Assembly: GCA_005883295.1 (NCBI GenBank)
Contig: VAWV01000077.1
Span: 1-7,557, forward strand
Direction: 5' to 3'
DNA: 7,557 nt
DNA from: Actinomycetota bacterium
Lineage (GTDB): Bacteria; Actinomycetota; Thermoleophilia; Solirubrobacterales; Thermoleophilaceae
Position 1 is the stretch's first letter, and every line of letters starts with the position of its first letter. A program made the translations under genes and the position numbers. The notes under the pieces are model-generated. The model saw only the letters and a program-made list of their open reading frames with translations. It did not search any database and had not been told where the DNA came from. Positions 5,588 through 7,557 of the stretch are shown here, piece after piece.

Positions 5588-6541
5588 GTGAGATACCTCG
5601 TAACCGGAGGAGCCGGATTCATCGGATCCCACCTCGTGGACGCGCTTGCGTCGCGGGGGGACGAAGTCCTGATCCTGGACGATCTCTCGACGGGTAGCCG
5701 CCAGAACGTCCAGCACCTGATCGACTCCGGCGGTGTGGAGCTGATCGAGGGTTCGGTCCTGGACGGCGCGCTGGTGGACGACTGCGTGCGTTCCGTCGAC
5801 AGGTGCTTCCACCTCGCGTCGGCGGTGGGCGTCCAGCTGGTGATCGATCACCCCCTGGACACGCTCCTCGCGAATGTGAACGGGACCCAGAACGTGATGA
5901 CCGCGGCGGCGCGGCACGACCGCTGGCTGCTCTACACCTCGACGTCGGAGGTCTACGGCAAGCAGGAACGCACCCCCCTTACCGAGGACTCCGACTGCGT
6001 CCTGGGTCCGCCGGCGGTGAGCCGCTGGAGCTACGCGATAGCCAAGGCATTCGGAGAGGCACTGGGTCACACGCTGCACTCGGAAGGCAATGCCCCGGTC
6101 GTCATGACCCGCCTCTTCAACGTGATCGGCCCGCGTCAGACCGACCGCTACGGCATGGTCCTCCCCACGTTCGTCCGGCAGGCGATCACGGGTCGGGACC
6201 TGACGGTCTTCGGCAACGGCACCCAGATGCGCTGCTTCCTCCACGTGAGCGACGCGGTCCACGCGCTGCTGCTCCTCGCCGAGGTAGAGGGATGCGCCGG
6301 CCGGGTCTTCAATGTCGGGTCGACCGAGGAAGTCGCGGTCATCGCGCTCGCCGGGCGTGTCATCGACCGGACAGGTTCGCCTTCGGCGATCCGGCTTGTG
6401 CCCTACGCCGAGGCCTACGGCCCCGGCTTCGAGGAGCTGGGCCGTCGACGGAGCCGGACGCTCGACGAGGCGATCGACCAGGTGGCCGCGTACGAGAGGA
6501 GCCTGGCGGAGCAGGACCAGAACCTTCGCCTTGTCGGCTGA
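5588..6541 (+). CDS. NAD-dependent nucleotide-sugar epimerase/dehydratase (extended SDR)
   Basis: Converts a UDP- or dTDP-sugar using tightly bound NAD, in the UDP-glucose 4-epimerase/UDP-glucuronate decarboxylase group; the exact reaction cannot be fixed. Visible in order: the Rossmann loop TGGAGFIGSH (residues 6-15), the adenosine-ribose acidic pair LDDLS (30-34), HLASAVGVQ (75-83), the catalytic Ser/Thr motif TSTSEVYG (117-124), the Tyr149/Lys153 pair in WSYAIAKAFGE, substrate-side RLFNVIGPRQ (175-184), VFGNGTQMRCFLHVSD (207-222) and FNVGS (241-245). I place the start at GTG 5588, because a run of six G lies nine bases before it and the protein then begins MRYLVTGGAGFIG; the frame stays open to a GTG at 5552. 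Near the C-terminus the family's R-PD...LGW-P segment is absent: GFEELGRR runs straight into RSRTLDEAIDQV, about 15 residues short. The next gene overlaps it by 11 bases, so they form an operon. Confidence 0.95.
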   Translation: MRYLVTGGAGFIGSHLVDALASRGDEVLILDDLSTGSRQNVQHLIDSGGVELIEGSVLDGALVDDCVRSVDRCFHLASAVGVQLVIDHPLDTLLANVNGTQNVMTAAARHDRWLLYTSTSEVYGKQERTPLTEDSDCVLGPPAVSRWSYAIAKAFGEALGHTLHSEGNAPVVMTRLFNVIGPRQTDRYGMVLPTFVRQAITGRDLTVFGNGTQMRCFLHVSDAVHALLLLAEVEGCAGRVFNVGSTEEVAVIALAGRVIDRTGSPSAIRLVPYAEAYGPGFEELGRRRSRTLDEAIDQVAAYERSLAEQDQNLRLVG

Positions 6542-7557
6542 GGCTCGCATCGTCGCCGCACTGGCACTGTCGCTGGGCGTCGGTCTTATAGCCACACCCG
6601 TAGCGATCCGCACCGCAGAGCGGATCGGCTTCTACGACCGTCCCCTCGGTTACAAGGGTCACGCGGCGCCGACCCCGTATCTGGGCGGCGCGGCCGTGGT
6701 GGTCGGATTCCTCGTCGGAGCGCTGGGGATCGCCGGCGACCTGTCGCGGCTGGCCCCGATATTCGTCTGCGCCCTCTTCCTGTTCGGGGTGGGGACCCTC
6801 GACGACCGCGTTGGGCTCGGGGCGGTTCCGCGTGTGATCACCGAGGTCGCCGCGGGAGTGGCGCTCTTCATCGCCGGGCTCGGCTGGCACGTGTTCGGCA
6901 GCGACGCGGCGGACCTCGTGCTCACGGTCGTCTGGGTCGTGGGAGTTGTCAACGCGTTCAACCTGATGGACAACATGGACGGGGCCGCCGGAACGGTGGC
7001 GGTCCTCTCGTCCATCGGTGCGGCGGTCCTCGCTCTGAGCGCCGATGACCACGCGGTCGCCGCGCTCTCGATCGCGCTGGGCGGCGCGTGCCTCGGCTTC
7101 CTCCCCTTCAACCTGTCCGCGCCGGCGCGCATCTTCCTCGGCGACGGCGGCTCGATGCCGATCGGCTTCATCGTGAGCGCCGCGATCATGGCTGTACCGC
7201 TCGGGGGCGTCGCCGGGTGGCACCGGCTGCTCGTCGCGGCGCTCCTGGTCGCGCCCGTGGTTGTCGACACCACCCTCGTGACGGTCTCCCGCCGCCGTGC
7301 GGGCGTGGCGGTGGCCTCGGGTGGCCGCGATCACATCACACACCGCCTGCGCAAGCGGTTCCCCTCGGCCCGGGGCGTCGCGCTCGTCCTCGCGTCTGGG
7401 CACGCCGCCGCCTGCGCCATCGCGCTCGTGGTCGCGGACCTCGGCGATGTCGGGACCGCCGTGGCCTGGGGCCTCCTCGTCGTGTGCGTGGTGGGACTTG
7501 TGACGCTCTTCGAGACGCGCGCCTGGGCGCCGCCCCGCGAGCAGTCCGTCGTCGCGG
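6531..7557 (+). CDS. WecA/TagO-family polyprenyl-phosphate sugar-1-phosphate transferase (3' end outside window)
   Basis: Integral membrane enzyme of the MraY/WecA/TagO family. It moves a HexNAc-1-phosphate (in known members) from a UDP-sugar to undecaprenyl phosphate, the first step of many surface glycans. About 342 residues are visible and the frame is open at the right edge, so only a short tail should be missing. Key motifs: DRPLGYKGHAAPTPYLGG (36-53, cytoplasmic loop), GTLDDR with Asp91-Asp92 (the Mg-binding pair), NAFNLMDNMDG (141-151), FLGDGGS (202-208) and GGRDHITHRL (264-273), the histidine loop of the family. Roughly ten hydrophobic helices alternate with these loops, the first at 6-25. 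The best start is TTG 6531, overlapping the SDR gene by 11 bases. AGGA about 14 bases upstream is a poor ribosome site, so coupling to the preceding gene is likely. It could prime with a sugar other than GlcNAc. Confidence 0.95.
   Translation, partial: MSAEARIVAALALSLGVGLIATPVAIRTAERIGFYDRPLGYKGHAAPTPYLGGAAVVVGFLVGALGIAGDLSRLAPIFVCALFLFGVGTLDDRVGLGAVPRVITEVAAGVALFIAGLGWHVFGSDAADLVLTVVWVVGVVNAFNLMDNMDGAAGTVAVLSSIGAAVLALSADDHAVAALSIALGGACLGFLPFNLSAPARIFLGDGGSMPIGFIVSAAIMAVPLGGVAGWHRLLVAALLVAPVVVDTTLVTVSRRRAGVAVASGGRDHITHRLRKRFPSARGVALVLASGHAAACAIALVVADLGDVGTAVAWGLLVVCVVGLVTLFETRAWAPPREQSVVA

Noticed and set aside
5528..6613. Minus-strand open frame of 361 codons
   Set aside because: Exact antisense of the SDR enzyme, whose motifs are intact. 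The translation is rich in His/Arg/Asp with no fold signal.
6360..7403. Minus-strand open frame of 347 codons
   Set aside because: Antisense of the WecA-like membrane protein. Its Arg/Asp/Glu-rich repetitive composition is the mirror of hydrophobic codons, not a real protein.

Overview
The window is very GC-rich, and every supported gene ends almost all codons in G or C. It uses GTG and TTG starts freely. With the TANNNT-type -10 boxes close to start codons, this suggests an actinobacterium, possibly of the Thermoleophilia/Solirubrobacterales type. That placement is an inference from composition and protein style; no rRNA or marker gene is present.

The locus is a cell-surface polysaccharide or glycolipid biosynthesis cluster. 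Left edge (3-902, +): a class I SAM-dependent methyltransferase whose 5' end lies outside the window. It collides tail-to-tail with a long minus-strand block, overlapping it by 35 bases. That block, in transcription order from right to left, is: a small exported, membrane-anchored protein that carries a frameshift (5448-4949); two family-2 glycosyltransferases (4909-3881 and 3828-2533); a gap of 233 bases; a second SAM methyltransferase (2299-1544); and a NeuD/PglD-like left-handed beta-helix sugar acyltransferase (1539-868), four bases after the methyltransferase.

Right part (+): across a divergent promoter region (5470-5587) lie an NAD-dependent extended-SDR nucleotide-sugar epimerase/dehydratase (5588-6541) and, overlapping it by 11 bases, a polytopic WecA/TagO/MraY-family polyprenyl-phosphate sugar-1-phosphate transferase (6531 to the window end, stop not reached).

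A coherent reading is that the SDR enzyme makes a UDP-sugar, the WecA-like enzyme loads the first sugar-phosphate onto polyprenyl phosphate at the membrane, the two GT2 enzymes extend it, and the acyltransferase and two methyltransferases decorate the sugars. The exported anchored protein may be a structural or accessory surface partner; its role is unknown. The most notable anomalies are the frameshift in the small exported protein, an apparent in-frame loss of about 15 residues near the C-terminus of the SDR enzyme, and plausible leaderless starts. I see no tRNA, rRNA, CRISPR array or insertion sequence.
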